Shown here: positions 22,613-34,034 of the stretch, in pieces
How positions within the stretch are numbered: position 1 is the first letter of the stretch
Layout: the number at the start of each line of letters is the position of its first letter
Origin: Puccinellia tenuiflora
Lineage: Eukaryota; Streptophyta; Magnoliopsida; Poales; Poaceae
Assembly (NCBI GenBank): GCA_012064385.1
Contig: QRDG01000626.1
Location: 487,240-551,239, forward strand
Length of the DNA stretch: 64,000 nt
Reading direction: 5' to 3'
Made by a program: the position numbers and the translations under genes
Notes under the pieces: model-generated
Seen by the model: only the letters and a program-made list of their open reading frames with translations
Databases searched by the model: none
Told to the model about the DNA's origin: nothing

Positions 22613-23782
22613 ATGGAGCCTTCTGAGTTTGAAGCAACATTTGGAGACACTCTTTCCGCTGCTCTTGTGGCAACAGGAGGTCCTCCACCTACTGAAAGTG
22701 TTCCATTTAAAATACCTATGGGAATTGTTGATCGTGTTATGAGTAACCGTTATGAAGGAGATGGAACAGTTCATCCTAGTTATCATTTGCTATTTATGAG
22801 AGATATATGTGGTTTGTTTAAGATTGCAGGGGTCTCTATAGAAGTGATCATGCGGAAATTATTTTCATTGTCACTGAAAGACAAAGCTATGGAGTGGTAT
22901 AGGCTATTGGATGACTCTCACCTATTGGATTGGGATAAAATAGTGCCTCTCTTTTATGCTAAATTTTATCCTCTGCATGAAATTCACCAAGACATGAATT
23001 ATATTTACAATTTCTGGCCTCGCAAAGAAGAAAGTATTGCTCAAGCTTGGGGGAGATTGAAAGTTTTAATGCTTAAGTGCCCTATTCATGATATCCCCAG
23101 AAGCATTATAGTTACAAATTTTTATGCAAGACTTTCTCGTCATGACAAGGACTTGCTTGATGCTTCCTCAGCTGGATCTTTCACAAATAACAAGATTGAT
23201 TATAAATGGGATCTTCTTGAGAGAATTCAACGCAATACTGAAGATTGGGAAATAGATAAAGGTAATGAATCAGGTATAATTTGTGAGTATGAATGCATTA
23301 AATCTTTTGGTGAAACTCCTGATTTTCATGAGTTTAGTGCTAAATATGGTCTTGATTCTCAAATCATTGTTGATCTCTTTAATGCTTTTGCCTCTTACAT
23401 TGATATTCCTAAGCAAAAGTGGAATAAGTTCCATGAACCCATTAAAGAAATCAAAATCACTCCTATCACTGAAAATGCAATACAAGTTTACACTCCTGAT
23501 CCTATTTTTCCTATTTCCTATGTTGAGAAATTGTCTTTTCCTGTTAGAGTAAAAGAACATGCTACAATTACCAAAGTTGTTAAGAAAAGTGGAAATAAAG
23601 CTAAAGAGCATAATGAACAACTGAAAGTGCAACCTTCTGTGGCTTTAGTTAAGGATTTAATAGGAGAAAATGTAGAAGGTGGTCATATAGTCTTTTGTGT
23701 GGAAGCTTCTAACATTATTAGACCTTTTAAAAGAAAAGTTAAAAAGGCTGGTTCTCCCTGTTATATCTGTGAAAATTGTTGA
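22613..23782 (+). pseudogene. gag: Athila-like gag
   Basis: An open frame of 389 residues from the ATG at 22613 (MEPSEFEATFG). The frame is open back to 22220, but that part is LTR and leader, so the later ATG was chosen. The core AMEWYRLLDDSHLLDWDKIV followed by LFYAKFYP is the usual retrotransposon gag pattern. It would form the capsid of cytoplasmic virus-like particles. I see no CCHC zinc knuckle. A one-base insertion near 23757 throws the frame out before the protease, so the listed C-terminus is artificial. Confidence 0.85.
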
Positions 23783-24458
23783 TCATTGCTATTATGGTTT
23801 GTGTGATATTGGTGCTAGCTCCAGTGCAATACCTTTTTCTCTATATCAAGAAGTGATGCATGAAATTGGGACTTGCGAAATTGTGGATATTGATGTGGTT
23901 ATTCAGCTTGCTAATAGAGATACCATCTCTCTGGTGGGAATTGTTAGAGATGTTGAAGTTTTATGTGGTAAGACTAAATACCCTGTTGATTTTCTAGTAC
24001 TTGGTTCAGTTGCAGATAATGCTTGTCTAATTATATTTGGTAGACCTTTCTTAAATACTTGCAGTGATGTTATTGATTGTAAAAAGGAAAAAGTTTTTAC
24101 CAAGTTTGGCAGTGAAAGTTATGAGTTTAATTTCTCTAAGTTTGCTAAACAACATCATGAAAAAGAATTGCCTAATGAGGACTGTAAAATTGAAAAGCTT
24201 GCTGCTATTGCTGTTGCTCCTAATGATCCTTTGCAGCAATTCATGGAGGACCATGAGGGTGAAGTTTTTATGCAGGAGAGGAACGAGTTGGAGGACATTT
24301 TCCTCCATCAACCTGCAATTCTAAAGCATAATTTACCGGTGGAATCCTTAGGGATGCTGACCCCTCCTAAGGGAGATCCAGTCTTTGAACTTAAAATTCT
24401 TCCTGATGATCTCAAATATGCATTTATTGATGAAAAGAATATATCCTGTTATTATTAG
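23757..24458 (+). pseudogene. pol (PR): Athila-like aspartic protease and linker
   Basis: After the frameshift near 23757 the next frame carries CDIGASSSAIP, the active-site loop (DIGA where retroviral proteases have DTGA/DSGA). Further on, LIIFGRPFLNT matches the second conserved block of gypsy proteases. The protease would cut the Gag-Pol polyprotein. The frame then runs as a linker towards RT until a two-base loss near 24440 moves it again. Confidence 0.85.
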
Positions 24459-25254
24459 TGCTAAACTTTCAGGACAGGAAGAAGAGAGATTATTGGAAGT
24501 ACTTCGAAAACATCGAGGCGTAATGGGTTACACTTTGGATGATCTTAAAGCGATTTCTCCTGCTATATGTCAACATATAATTAACCTCGAGCTAGATGCA
24601 AAACCTGTTGTTGATCACCAACGGAGATTAATTCCGAAAATGAAGGAAGTGGTAAGAAACGAGGTTCTCAAACTCCTCGAAGCAGGTATAATTTACCCTA
24701 CTGCTGATAGTAGGTGGGTTAGTCCTGTGCATTGTGTTCCTAAGAAAGGAGGTATTACTGTGGTTGCAAATGATAATGATGAGCTTATTCCTCAAAGAGT
24801 TGTAGTTGGTTATAGAATGTGCATTGATTTTTGAAAATTAAATAAGGCTACAAAGAAAGATCATTATCCTTTGACTTTTATTGATCAAATGTTAGAAAGA
24901 CTTTCTAAGAACACTCATTTTTGTTTTCTTGATGGTTATTCTAGTTTTTCTCAAATTGCTGTTAGACACCAGGACTAGGAGAAAACGACTTTTACCTGTC
25001 CTTATGGAACTTATGCTTATAGATGCATGCCTTTTGGTTTATGTAATGCACCTGCTACTTTTCAAAGATGCATGTCTACCATTTTTCATGGCTTTTGTGA
25101 GAAAATTGTGAAAGTATTCATGGACGATTTCTATGTCTATGGGACTTCTTTTGATAATTGCCTACACAATCTTGATAAAGTTTTGCAGAGATGTGAAGAA
25201 ACAAACCTTGTTTTGAATTGGGAAAATTCCATTTTATGGTTAATAAAGGTATAG
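24385..25254 (+). pseudogene. pol (RT): Athila-like reverse transcriptase (fingers and palm)
   Basis: The RT homology starts near 24440 in a new frame with KLSGQEEERLLEVLRKHRG and continues through the palm. PKKGG, YRMCIDF, FCFLDGYSSFSQIAV, CPYGTYAYRCMPFGLCNAPATFQ and the catalytic VFMDDFYVYG are all visible. Two in-frame stops break it: TGA at 24832-24834 and TAG at 24976-24978. A one-base deletion near 25222 ends the frame. RT would copy the element RNA into DNA inside particles; this copy cannot make it. Confidence 0.9.
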
Positions 25255-25979
25255 TTCTTGGACACAAAATTTCGGAAACAGGCATTGAAGTAGATAGAGC
25301 TAAAATTGAAGCTATAGAGAAGATGCCTTGTCCGAGGGATGTTAAAGGTATACGTAGTTTTCTTGGTCATGCTGGTTTTTATAGGAGGTTTACAAAGGAT
25401 TTTTCTAAAACCTCTAAACCTCTTACTAATCTTTTGCAAAAAGATGTTCCTTTCGTTTTTGATGATGATTGTAAAGAAGCTTTTGAAATTCTAAAGAAAG
25501 CTTTAACAACTGCTCCAGTTGTTCAACCTCCAGATTGGAATTTGCCTTTTGAGATAATGTGTGATGCTAGTGATTTTGCCGTAGGTGCTGTTATAGAACA
25601 GCGCATTGATAAAAAACTGAATGTTATTCATTATGCTAGCAAAACTCTTGATAGTGCTCAAAAGAATTATGCAACTACAGAAAAGGAATTCTTAGTTGTT
25701 GTCTTTGCTTGTGATAAGTTTAGACCTTACATTGTTGAATCTAAAGTAACTATTCATACTGATCATGCTGCTATTAAATATCTCACGGAAAAGAAAGATG
25801 CTAAGCCACGGCTTATTAGATGGGTTGTTTTGTTGCAAGAATTCGATTTGCATATAGTTGATAGGAAGGGATCTGACAACCCAGTTGCTGATAACTTGTC
25901 TAGAATGGAAAACATTCTTGATGATCCTATTCCTGTTAAAGATAAGATAATTTTCCAGATGAACGGTTGGCATCCATAA
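25218..25979 (+). pseudogene. pol (RNaseH): Athila-like RT thumb and RNase H
   Basis: The frame after the deletion begins with GIVLGHKISETGIEVD and FLGHAGFYRRF (RT connection), then RNase H. All four expected acidic positions are visible: D in MCDASDFAVGAV, E in TTEKEFLVV, D in IHTDHAAIKYL and D in VADNLSRM. RNase H would degrade the RNA strand of the hybrid. This 253-residue stretch is the longest intact pol segment in the window. A frameshift follows its end, between 25970 and 26040. Confidence 0.9.
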
Positions 25980-26040
25980 AGGTAAACACTCGTGAAAACC
26001 CTTGGTATGCAGATTATGCTAACTTTATTGTTTCCATTTT

Positions 26041-27313
26041 TTGCCTCCAAATTTTACTTATCAGCAACGGAAGAAATTCTTTTATGACTTGAGGCATTAT
26101 TTTTGGGATGACCCACATTTATATAAAGAAGGAGTTGGCGGTATCATTCGGCGTTGTGTTCCGGAGTATGAGCAACAAGAAATTTTGAGGAAATGCCATA
26201 GCAGCCCTTATGGTGACATCATGCTGGAGACAGAACTGCACACAAAGTGCTACAATCAGGTTTTTATTGGCCTACTCTATTCAAAGATGCAAGGAAATTT
26301 ATTTTATCTTGCGATGAATGCCAAAGAGTTGGAAATATCAGTAGACGTAATGAAATTCCTGTGAATTATTCTCTTGTTATTGAACCTTTTGATTGTTGGG
26401 GATTTGACTTTATGGGTCCTTTCCCCAGTTCGCATGGTAATACTCATATACTTGTTGCTGTTGATTATGTCACTAAATGGGTGGAAGCCATTCCCACTCC
26501 TAGTGTTGATCATAAAACCTCTTTAAAAATGCTTAATGAAGTCATTTTTCCTAGGTTTGGTGTACCTAAATATCTAATGACTAATGGAGCGTCTCACTTT
26601 ATTCGTGGTGCTTTTAGAAAAACTCTCGCTAAATCTGATGTTAATCATAGAGTGTCTTCACCTTATCATCCTCAAACTAGTGGACAAGTGGAATTAACTA
26701 ATAGTTAATCTTGCAAAAGACCGTTAATAAATCTAGAAAGAATTGGTCTAAGAAACTTAATGATGCTTTATGGGCTAATAGAACTGCTTATAAAAATCCC
26801 ATGGGTATGTCTCCTTATAAAATGGTCTTTGGAAAAGCTTGTCATTTACCACTAGAATTAGAACATAAAGCTTATTGGGCACTAAGGAGCTTAATGATGA
26901 TTTTAAGCTTGCCGGTGAAAAGAGACTGTTTGATTTGAGTTCTTTAGATCAGTGGAGAAGTGAAGCTTATGAAAATGCTAAATTGTTTAAAAAAAGTTAA
27001 GAAGTGGCATGACAAAAGGATTTTGAAAAGAGAATTTAATGTAGGAGACAAAGTTCTATTTTATAGGTCTCGTCTCAGATTTTTTGCAGGAAAGATCTTA
27101 TCAAAATGGGAAGGTCCCTTTATTGTCGAAGAAGTTTATCGCTCCGGTGCCATCAAAATTAATTCATTGGACGGAGATAAACCACAAGTGGTTAATGGCC
27201 AAAGGCTCAAGCATTATATTTCTGGTGATCCACTTGATAAAGATGTCGATATAATACAAGTTGTGACTCCAGAAGACTTCATCAAAAGTGAATACCAGAA
27301 GGAATCAGAGTGA
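26041..27313 (+). pseudogene. pol (IN): Athila-like integrase
   Basis: Three broken frames together cover an integrase. The N-terminal zinc-binding region (RRCVPEYEQQEILRKCHSS, later SCDECQRVGNISRR) is split by a one-base deletion near 26213. The catalytic core shows FDCWGFDFMGPF with the first Asp and HPQTSGQVE with the Glu, but the second catalytic position reads TNGASHF, with Asn in place of Asp (codon 26583-26585). An 11-base-scale deletion near 26703 and further frameshifts near 26886 and 26990 follow. The C-terminal part (FNVGDKVLFYRSRLRFFAGK) ends at 27313. It cannot be active. Confidence 0.9.
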
Positions 27314-27351
27314 GAATTGGAATAGGTATCAGTTTCCGTAAGTAATCCTCT

Positions 27352-27540
27352 TCGGAAAATTCCAGAAAATTTATATTTATAGTTTTTAGGAAATATAATA
27401 AATTGCAGGGCGAAAAAGAGATGAAGTCGGTGTCCAGGGTGTCCAGGTGACCCCTGGCCGCGGCCCAGCCTTGGGCCGCGCCTGGGTCCCACCTAGAGCC
27501 CCAGGACACCGCCTCCGACTCCGCTTTGTCTTTTCGCTTT
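27352..27540 (+). promoter_or_regulatory. LTR-like segment upstream of the extra ORF
   Basis: This stretch repeats, in order, pieces of the promoter-proximal LTR at 21197-21345: AAATTCCAGAAAA, a CCAGGTG...CCTGGCCGCG block, and the identical 16-mer CTTGGGCCGCGCCTGG (27470-27485 and 21289-21304). A TATATATT follows at 27563-27570, about 80 bases before the ATG at 27650. By inference this is an LTR-derived internal promoter or a copy of the LTR leader. Confidence 0.6.
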
Positions 27541-27649
27541 CCATTTGTTCGATTTTTTTTACTATATATTTACCTGGATCTGTTGAGGTCCGTTGTGTTT
27601 TCGACACCTTTTGTTTTTGAGTTGTTTCAGCCAGATTTTCAAACCCTAG

Positions 27650-28180
27650 ATGAAGATGTCCTCTCACAAGGAAGACAATGAGGGAACTGAGGAGCTGAAG
27701 GATGGGTTCATCAAGAGCGTCGCCAACCTCAACCTCAATGAAGTGAAGATGCATCCGAAGGTTTTGCAACTTGAGGACGGTGTTCTTCGGCAGGAGGATC
27801 TTCAAGGACCCAAGAAAGAGGGGGATATGAAGGCCAGGCTTGAAGAGGTGGAGCAGGATATCTTCGTGTGCAAAGGGATGGTGCTGAGAGGGTTGGATGT
27901 GAATCATTGCATGATCTCTGAACTTGTCACTGAGCACAAGAAGGAGATAGAAGAACTAAAGGATGAGATCTTATCTCTTCATAGGGAGATATCATAGCTC
28001 CAGACCCAGATTTATGACCTCCATAATCAGAACTGTGAGTATGAAATTAGATTCAAACATATCAGTTCAGCTGCAAATTTTAGGATGATAGAGACCGAGA
28101 TGTCCCTCATCGATGGTAAACCCGTGCCTTGGAAGACTGATGACGATGTAGAGGAAGTTGGATCACCACCAAAGGAATAA
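27650..28180 (+). pseudogene. post-pol coiled-coil ORF of the Athila-like element
   Basis: Located where Athila elements carry an extra (env-like) ORF. It is open for 115 codons from the ATG at 27650 to a TAG at 27995-27997, then continues in frame for 60 more codons to TAA at 28178-28180. So it was probably one protein of about 176 residues, with one stop gained. The sequence is very rich in Glu and Lys with heptad-like spacing (KARLEEVEQDIF, EHKKEIEELKDEILSLHREI), suggesting a coiled coil. I see no signal peptide or membrane segment, so it does not look like an envelope protein. Function unknown. Confidence 0.6.
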
Positions 28181-29929
28181 TTTGGACATCATGGGTAATG
28201 GCACTCACTTAGCTTGTTCCAAGCTTGGGGGAGTGCCTCGGTATTATCATTATCTTTTAATTTTTTTATATTTTAGTTGTGCGTCATGTCTTGAGTTGAG
28301 AAATTATTATATGAAATAGTTTGTGCATTGTGGTCGTCCTACTTTCATGTATTAGCTTTGTATCCGTTGGTGTGGTTGTTGTTATGGAATATTAATGAGA
28401 AGTCTGGCTTTTACTTTCTTGCACCGCTTTATTCTAGCTTGCAAATAATCTCTAGATCTCTTTGGAAAAGTGTTGGTCCTACATTAGGTGCAGCTTTGAA
28501 AATCTAATTGGGTGTTGGCAAGCATAGCATTGGTCAGTAGCAAAAATTCTTGGATGCTTAAGTAGAGAAGAAAATTTTACTTGCAAATATATTATCATTG
28601 GTATCTTTCAGATTTGTCGATTTCCAAGCTTTATATTCTCGAATAAGAACTTTATGCTGACAAGGAATATGGCTCCTTAAGGTATGATCAATCTTATCGC
28701 TGGTAATATATACTGTTTGTATCTCTCAACACTTATGTTTGCTATAAGCCTTGATAGCCAAAGCCTTGCATTGAGAGGGAATACTTCTCGTGCATCCAAA
28801 TACTTGAGCCAAACACTTTTGCCATTTGTGTCCACCATACCTACCTACATGTGGTATTTCCGTGCCACTCCAAGTAAAATTTTCATGTGCTATCTTTAAA
28901 ATATTCAAAATTCTCCTTTTTGTGGCCATGTTTTTAAGCTCATGAGGAAGCAGTAATAAGTTGGTTATAACTTGTGACAAGCAAGGTCATTTCTCCCTTT
29001 TTCACCCGGTGTTGATGGTTCACGTCCTCACTTGAATTAACCCGAGAGCGGCTTAAGCAAAATATAAATATAACTCACCATTCTCCTCCGCACAATGGAA
29101 ATCTGAGAAATCAGCTCAAACATTGGTTAGTGGTGAAACAAAGGAGAAAGAGGAATGTACTCGTTCCTCTAAAACCAGCCGCTCTCACAAGTCTAAAAGC
29201 CTTGCTTGTTATGGGGGACTAGCTAGTTTCTTTACTGTGAAGTCATTGACGAAAGCATGCATATCTCAAAATTGTTTTACTTCTGTTTCAAAAAATTAAA
29301 AAGCTCTAGCACATGACTAATCCCTGCTTCCCTCTGCGAAGGGCCCTTCATTTACCTTTATGTTCAGTCAGTTAACCTATTCCTTCTATCTTTTAGTAGC
29401 AAAGCAAATGGTGTTGAGTTGAGATACAATCAATTATATTGCAGCAATATGTTTGATCATGTTTTATTGCAGTTAACAGTGCCATTTTGGTAAACAAGTT
29501 GAAAGTTGAGCTTTGTTGGACGATCATCTTTCTTGTACGGTATTTGTAATTTTATTGCAAGAATATAACTCTTGGAAGTTTCCAATGATGCATAGAGTCT
29601 TTGATGATTGAAGCTTGTGATATCTGCTGATAATAGCTCTTATATAGATTCTCCTTTAAAGATAAGTTTGATATGCTAGATGTTCTCTGACCAAGAACAC
29701 AGTTTGCCATCGCTCAATTATGTTTTTCTCTGTGCACCTCTATATGTGGTTGAACTATCACTTGTTCTTTAAGTTTGATATGAGAAAAGGTTGCTGTTTA
29801 GAATGAGTGTGTGCTTGTTTAGTAAATATTGATGCTTCTTGTCCGTATTCGTTATTATCGACACTTCACTCCATAAACTTGTGGTCATGTTTACTGAGCT
29901 CAGTATTCGCTTGGGGACAAGTGAGGTCT
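28181..29929 (+). other. 3' noncoding region of family C
   Basis: No ORF is supported. It contains AAGCTTGGGGGAGTG near 28220, resembling a displaced polypurine tract. The stretch at 28770-29310 is also present in family B at 4700-5262. The uninterrupted versions of two insertion targets lie here: CTTGT at 29205-29215 and ACATG at 29311-29315. Confidence 0.7.
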
Positions 29930-29943
29930 AAGCTTGGTGGAGT
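29930..29943 (+). promoter_or_regulatory. polypurine tract of family C (3' end)
   Basis: AAGCTTGGTGGAGT precedes the LTR start at 29944. The equivalent tract before 21010 reads AAGCTTGGGGGAGT, so this one has a G to T change. Confidence 0.75.
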
Positions 29944-30040
29944 TGATACGTCCATTTTTTTATTTTATATCATAATTTAGTGTTATTCATGGATATATTT
30001 ATATTAGAATGCAATACTTATGTTATTTTACCTTATTTTG
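29944..30040 (+). repeat. 3' LTR of family C, first 97 bases
   Basis: TGATACGTCCATT to CCTTATTTTG matches 21010-21112. The large-LTR element starts straight after it at 30041. TTTTG is the likely target site, but the matching right-hand copy has been deleted. Confidence 0.88.
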
Positions 30041-33000
30041 TGTAACAGCCCCAGTTTGGTACCCTAAAATATGGGCCAAATTTTCACTTTTTGCTTTGCA
30101 ACATTACATCATGGCATCCATTTTTAAATTGCTAATCCTAAATAAAGCAACACTTGGAAATTTAAAAACTAGGGAAACTAAACCCTTCCCAAATTTCCAA
30201 ACCAAATGCATTACTCAAATTGTCAAAACCAATTGTTCCTGAGTCTCCAATTTGTCTAGGAAGCTCAAGGATAAATTTTATAAATAAATTTCCAAAGGCT
30301 AAAATTCTTAACAAGAAAATAAATAAATTTGAGAATTCAATTTGGTTCAATTCAAATTATATTTGAAACCAAGTTTAACTCTCCAAAATTTCAAAATAAA
30401 ATTATGGGGAGCTTCATTAATATATTATGAGCCTCCATAAATATTTTTATAATTTATTGAAATGTTTAAGTGCTCCAACTAAATACATCTTGGTAATTAT
30501 CAATTTTGACCTTAACTAAAATCTGTGAACAAATGTTGTCCAAAACATTTTATTTTGGACCACCAAATTTTGTGGAGATTCTAAAGGTTAAAGGGAGCCT
30601 ATATGAATTTTTTTAGATTTTATAAAAATGTCCTGGTGTCTCAATTAAATCGCTAAACTCTGCTGCTGGACCAAATTGCAAATAAAGATTTATCACCAGG
30701 GGGTTTTCGCGAAGACCCCTTTCCTCCTCCACTGTGGCGACAGAGGCCGGCATAGTGCCGCCGTGCCCATGCCGCCGACGCATCGCCCACGACACTGGGC
30801 CCCCTCACTTGTCGTGCCTGGTTGAGGACACCCACGACGTCCTGCTCTCCTCCCCCACTCGTTTCCCCTCGCCACCTGCTCCCTCCCCTACGTTCTCCCT
30901 CTTTCTCTGTTTCGCGCTGGCGCCATGGCCGTGACGCCCGAGCTGCTCGACGCTCGCCCCCAGCGATGGGAGCCACGCAGAATAGATCGAAGCGCACCGA
31001 GCCCACCTCATCACCGTCCTCTACCCGCTAGTCCAATGGCTCGTCCCGGAGTCGCCCCCAACGCGGTCAATCGAGTCTGCCTCGTCTCCGGCCGACACGC
31101 CTCCATCGAGCTCTCCATCAAATTCCGCCGCCCCGAGACAAGCCAACGCCGCCGTTAGCTCTGCCTCGCCGTACCGCCCCACCCCGTGCGAGGAACCGCC
31201 GCGGGACACCCGGGGCCATCGCCTTCGTCCTCAACCTCCCCGCCTTCGGCCACCGCCATTCGAGCCCGGCCGTGCCGCCCTTCGGCCTCCTCCGTCCTCG
31301 CCGTCCACGGCACCATCACGCGGGTGAGATTCTCGCCCTGTGCTCTCTCTTTCCTCTTCCTCCTCTTGCTCTCTCGCGCGTCCGCTCACCGCAGCCGTGC
31401 CGCCGCCGGTGATCACCGCGTCGGCCACGCCGGTCGTGGCGTTTGACCGGCCACGCGCGCGTGCTCGCCCGGCCTCGCGCTCGGCTTGGGCCGGCCACCC
31501 ACCCGGCCACGCGCGCTCAGCCTGGGCCGGACCCTTCGGGTCACTAGCCAGCCTGGCTGGCACCAGGCCGGCCTGCCAGGGAAATTCTTTTCCCTTCTTG
31601 AAATTTGAAATAAATTTAAATAAGCGATAACTATTTGAGTTTTGATCCAAATTGGACAAATCAAATACCAAAATGTTCAGAAAAACAAATCCTATGTGTT
31701 AGAAGCTTTGTAATAGTCTTTTGAAGTTATAATCTTGCTGTTATTTAAGAATTCCTAAAATGGGTTAAATAATACCCAAATTGGGAAAAATCGTAACTTA
31801 TTAAATATTGATCCAAAAATTATGAATAAGATATCAATGTGATCAACACTTCAAATGCAATCAAACCATGCTAATATCACATCATGATCACAAATATTAT
31901 TTGATGCTATTCATAATTTGATTAAAAGTTTTAAATTCAATTAATTATTTAATTCACGATTTATTCATCGGTACTCGAAAAATTACAAATGAGGTACCAA
32001 AACGATCGGAAAAACAAAACCTAATTAATCATGTCATGTTCATGCATATTTAAGACACTTCTTTAATAATGTAATAATTTATAAACCATGTGGCCACTAA
32101 GATAAATATGGGGTTGTTTCCAAATAATTGCACTAATTATTTGGCTCTCCATTTAATTTTGCTATTTAAATTATATGGTGATATCTATGCATAAACTTGT
32201 CATGTCATCATGTGATTGCGCATTGCACCTTGACTTCATGTGATTTATTTGTTCCCTTGTTATTATTTTTGGGTATCGATAGATTTCGGAGTCGAGGGTC
32301 TCTCTACCTACCCCGACGAGCCGTACTACACGCCCCGGCAGCAAGGCAAGAGATAACCTAACCTTCTTGGCATTCTAGCATCCTATTATTTTATAAACTT
32401 ATTTTATCCACCATAATATTGCATGCGGTTCAAATGTCACTCTTGACCAAGATGTAGAGTATCCTATGAATGCATGTTTATCCCCTAAACCATCACATGT
32501 CTCCCTACCTATGAACCCTAGGTTTGATGTGTTGGCCGGAGACAAAAATTTAATTGTTGTACTTATATGCTTAGCTATGCTTAGCCATGCTTAGTTAAAT
32601 GCTACTTATGTCCGTTGGTTAAATTCCAAATTGATGAATGATGATGGAATGTTCGGACATGGTGGTTGTTGTTGGTACTTAATTAATTTGCTTAAAAGGC
32701 TTGGGTGAGTTGCCATCGGGGGTGGTGTTTTGCCTCACTCTTGCCCCTAGGTGCGAGTTCTTGTCTCTAGAACCAAGACTGAGCGTGCTTCCAATAGTGG
32801 GGACATATGGAATCCTCTGTAACTAAATAACTTGTGCGGGCGTATCCAAGGGTCCTCTAGTTCGGTTTTCCATTTGCATGTGAGTGGAAAAGAAAATATT
32901 GAGGAGGATTTGTGTTTAGGACGTGGCGATGGGGCAGGGGCTGAAATAGGCTGGGTAAGCTTGCCCTGTGGCCACAGATGACTCTTGGATAGTCTCACGC

Positions 33001-34019
33001 GAGGTAAAGGTTTAACCGCGCCCACTCGCCGGCCTTCCCCGGAAGAGGGCCAATCAGGTGAGCCGGACGGTACCGGTGGGTAAATTAGTACACCCCTGCA
33101 AGGTAAATCTTTTCGAAAAGCCGTGTCCGCAGTTATGGACGACTTGGGGACGGATATACGAGACCATAGAGAACCTTAACCTAATTAATTAATTTGGTAG
33201 CTAAAGGTTGCAATACAATGTGTGTTAAAAGGTTCATTTCCTCGAGGGTGATTCGAGGGAGTGCCTTTGGTGGAGAAGAGTGGTTTGGCTACAAGTTGGT
33301 TCGACGAGAACCGAAGATGAAAAGTTTACTCTCTTATCCCCTTTATGAAAAATACTCTGAGTAGTCGATGCCATGAGTCATATATCTTTGTTATGAAAAT
33401 TAGCTTTATGCAAAATAACTACATATGCAGCTTTAGAGCCTCTGTCAATCATTGGGCCTATATCGCCCTACTAAACTTGCGAGTACGTCGTACTCAGTCT
33501 CTCTTTGCTGCCTTTATAACTTTGTTTCAGAGGAGGACGACACCGAGCAGCTAGGTGGGTTCTTCATGGACGTCGACTAATAGTCCGGGGTTCCCAGGTG
33601 GCAGCTTGGGACCGTGGAACAAGCTGGCTTGGGTTATGCTTATTTGTAGGCCTCTTAGGCCATATTTGCATCTTGTTGTACTAGAAAACACTACTTTGCT
33701 TCCGCATGATGTACTGATGGATTTGTGATCCCTTTTGTGTGTAATATTTGTATCTTTCTCATATATGAGTTGCTATATGAGTTTTTGTGTCGTAGAGTCT
33801 GCAATGTGCCAGTTGTTACACAAGTCTTGATCTCTTAACTATACATGATAGCTATGTCTGAGCTTATGGCATGATCGAGGTGTTGTGTGCCGATGATCCA
33901 TTCCGAGCACACCTGCCAACGGTGTTGGCCTGGGATTGGTAAACCCAGTAACCTTCAATTGTGTAGCATGACCGGTTGCACAAAGCTTCACTGTATAGTT
34001 CTGGGGTTGGGGCGCTACA
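30041..34019 (+). repeat. first LTR of the large-LTR element
   Basis: 3979 bp with TG...CA ends. AT-rich except for a CpG-rich island at about 30690-31560. Against the second LTR I count about five differences in the first 240 bases, so the pair is much younger than the family C element around it. Confidence 0.9.
30690..31560 (+). other. CpG-rich island within the first LTR
   Basis: The stretch is very rich in C, G and CG dinucleotides, between AT-rich flanks. It contains repeated GGCCGG and ACGCGCGCG-type motifs near 31440-31530. Open frames occur on both strands but do not persist between the two LTRs, so I do not call a gene. It may be the promoter and leader region. Confidence 0.6.
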
Positions 34020-34022
34020 AGT

Positions 34023-34034
34023 TGGTATAAGAGC
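34023..34034 (+). promoter_or_regulatory. primer binding site (initiator-Met type), one base changed
   Basis: TGGTATAAGAGC differs by one base from the TGGTATCAGAGC found after the second LTR (40682-40693). The change C to A at 34030 would weaken tRNA pairing. Confidence 0.85.

Larger units (their letters stand above)
21010..30040 (+). mobile_element. Athila-like LTR retrotransposon, family C (coding copy)
   Basis: 5' LTR 21010-22497, primer site 22509-22526, gag, protease, RT, RNase H, integrase in gypsy order, an extra ORF at 27650-28180, a long 3' noncoding region, a polypurine tract and a 3' LTR that starts at 29944. The 3' LTR is split by the 30041-42051 insertion, and its last 180 bases lie at 42069-42248. 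The primer site, the FMDD RT motif and the domain set place it in the Athila lineage. Many frameshifts and stops show that it is old and inactive. Confidence 0.93.
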
